Of a stretch of DNA of 14,520 nucleotides, positions 13,479-14,520 are shown piece after piece. How positions within the stretch are numbered: the stretch's first letter is position 1; each line of letters begins with the position of its first letter. A program made the translations under genes and the position numbers. A model generated the notes under the pieces. That model ran no database searches and was not told where the DNA came from. It worked only from the letters and a program-made list of their open reading frames with translations. The DNA comes from CAZXVW01 sp964644025 (GTDB lineage: Bacteria; Acidobacteriota; Terriglobia; Bryobacterales; Bryobacteraceae), in contig CAZXVW010000114.1 of assembly GCA_964644025.1 (NCBI GenBank), positions 1 to 14,520 of the forward strand. The letters are read 5' to 3'.

Positions 13479-14520
13479 GCCGTTGCCGTTGATCGCCGGT
13501 GGATGCCGCTGGCGCACTCCGCAGCGCCTTCCGTTGATTCGGCGTGAAACGGCAGTTCCGGGGCGGGGTGCTCTCCACTCCGGTTTTCGCCAGGTTGTAG
13601 CGAGCCTCGAACAGGCATGGATCGAGCGCCAGGGCGCGTTCGAAATCTCTCCGCGCTGCTTCCCGCTGCCCCAGGCTCAGCAGGGCCACGCCGCGGTTGT
13701 TGTAAGCCAGCGGATCCCGCGGTGCCAGCGCCAGAGCCCGGCCGAAAGCGGCCAGCGCCTCAGCGGTTTGCCCGAGTTCCAGGTAAGTCCTGCCCAATTC
13801 TGTCGCCACGCGGGGATCCGCGGGTGAGAGGGCTTCGGCTTCCCGCAGCAGCCCGAGCGCCCGCTGCGGCTCCACCACTCGGGAAAGCTGGAGCTTCGGG
13901 CGAACCTTTCCCGGCGAACGCCTCACGGCTTCTTCCCAAAGAACTCTCTCCGTCTGCCATACCTGCACCCGCTCGATGGTAACCAGCAGCAACGCCACTC
14001 CGGCTACTGCCAGGGCGCGCCAGGGAATTTGCTCCAAGATCAAGGCGAACATGGCGCTGAAGGCGGCGAGCGGAAGGTAAACCCGGCGGTCCGCCGCCAG
14101 GTCGCTGGCCGGGAACACGCTCGAACTCGCCAGCAGCAGCACCAGCCCGCCCAGGAACCAGAACCCCGCGCGGAGGTCGAAAAAACGCCGGGTGGCGGCA
14201 AGCGCGGCCGCCAGTATCGCGCCCCAGGCGACCAGCGCTACCCAGATCGAAACCGCGGGTATTTCCGAGTCCACGGTGAAACCCCAGGGAACGATCAGCA
14301 GCCGAAAGTACCGAACGATAACCGTTCCTTGCGCGGCCAGATATGCCAGCGGCGAAACCGCCGCGCCAAACCCCGCCCCGGAGCCGGGCACGGCCGCGGT
14401 GACCAGAATCACGCGCAGCCCCGCTGCCAGCGAAAGGCCCAGCATGGCGCCGATGGGACTATATTGCCGCCGCCCCCCTGATCTTGACCACTCAAGCAGC
14501 AACAGGAATAACGGAAACGC
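13456..14520 (-). CDS. Polytopic membrane protein with C-terminal TPR repeats, TMTC-like (partial)
   Basis: The C-terminal 354 residues of a gene that continues past the right edge; the frame is open to the last base. Several hydrophobic helices occupy the first ~170 residues shown. Between them lie a loop YFRLLIVPWGFTVDSEIP and the segment SSSVFPASDLAADRRVYLPL, both typical of TMTC-like proteins (GT-C-fold membrane proteins with TPRs, related to O-mannosyltransferases). Two full TPRs follow (DPRVATELGRTYLELGQTAE and DPLAYNNRGVALLSLGQREA) and half of a third (CLFEARYNLAKTG), then a basic 35-residue tail. The catalytic N-terminal loop is outside the window, so activity cannot be judged. The start is unknown. 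It converges on the zinc-ribbon gene with a 23-base overlap of the two 3' ends. Confidence 0.85.
   Translation of the reverse strand, partial: AFPLFLLLLEWSRSGGRRQYSPIGAMLGLSLAAGLRVILVTAAVPGSGAGFGAAVSPLAYLAAQGTVIVRYFRLLIVPWGFTVDSEIPAVSIWVALVAWGAILAAALAATRRFFDLRAGFWFLGGLVLLLASSSVFPASDLAADRRVYLPLAAFSAMFALILEQIPWRALAVAGVALLLVTIERVQVWQTERVLWEEAVRRSPGKVRPKLQLSRVVEPQRALGLLREAEALSPADPRVATELGRTYLELGQTAEALAAFGRALALAPRDPLAYNNRGVALLSLGQREAARRDFERALALDPCLFEARYNLAKTGVESTPPRNCRFTPNQRKALRSAPAASTGDQRQRLRGLSVR

Noticed and set aside
13412..13618. A possible frameshift in the C-terminal tail of the TPR protein, since another minus frame is open here.
   Set aside because: The in-frame tail (CRFTPNQRKAL region) looks like a natural end for this protein type, and the alternative frame gives no further TPR.

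Overview
The window is about 14.5 kb of GC-rich bacterial chromosome, densely packed with genes. The gene families, the codon bias, the long-form hibernation factor beside sigma-54 and RapZ, and the membrane-TPR protein suggest an acidobacterium, perhaps of the Solibacter/Bryobacter type. That assignment is inferred from family resemblance only; there is no rRNA or other marker here. I see no tRNA, rRNA, insertion sequence, phage gene, CRISPR array or long repeat. No gene-free stretch exceeds 160 bases.

Layout, left to right. (1) Positions 1-1726, plus strand: the 3' end of rpoN (sigma-54), then hpf (long-form ribosome hibernation factor) and rapZ (P-loop RNase-adaptor family), in a tight operon. 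(2) Positions 1723-6890, minus strand, read from right to left: a small exported protein with a peptidoglycan-binding domain; ald (alanine dehydrogenase), overlapping it by ATGA; a 510-residue protein with a C-terminal PD-(D/E)XK nuclease-like domain; a lipoprotein sugar-type binding protein with no transporter partners; and a DUF697-like membrane-associated protein, whose stop codon shares a CTAG palindrome with the rapZ stop. (3) Positions 6960-8522, minus: a two-PDZ HtrA/DegP-type periplasmic protease, preceded by a good -10 box. (4) Positions 8680-11534, minus: a NadD-like nucleotidyltransferase, an M20-family metallopeptidase, and an EamA/DMT transporter coupled to the peptidase by a TTGA start/stop overlap. 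(5) Positions 11624-13478, plus: a Gfo/Idh/MocA oxidoreductase and a zinc-ribbon single-pass membrane protein. (6) Positions 13456-14520, minus: a polytopic membrane protein with C-terminal TPRs (TMTC-like), cut by the right edge.

How they fit together. Most of the window is housekeeping or envelope maintenance: stationary-phase and nitrogen/carbon regulation (rpoN-hpf-rapZ), periplasmic protein quality control (HtrA), peptidoglycan binding, alanine metabolism, and peptide or amino-acid turnover coupled to a drug/metabolite exporter. I found no convincing new multi-gene system. The most unusual items are the nuclease-like protein with a large unassigned N-terminal region, the orphan binding protein upstream of a DUF697 protein that may carry a decayed GTPase domain, and several start-codon and stop-codon overlaps that fix the gene boundaries.
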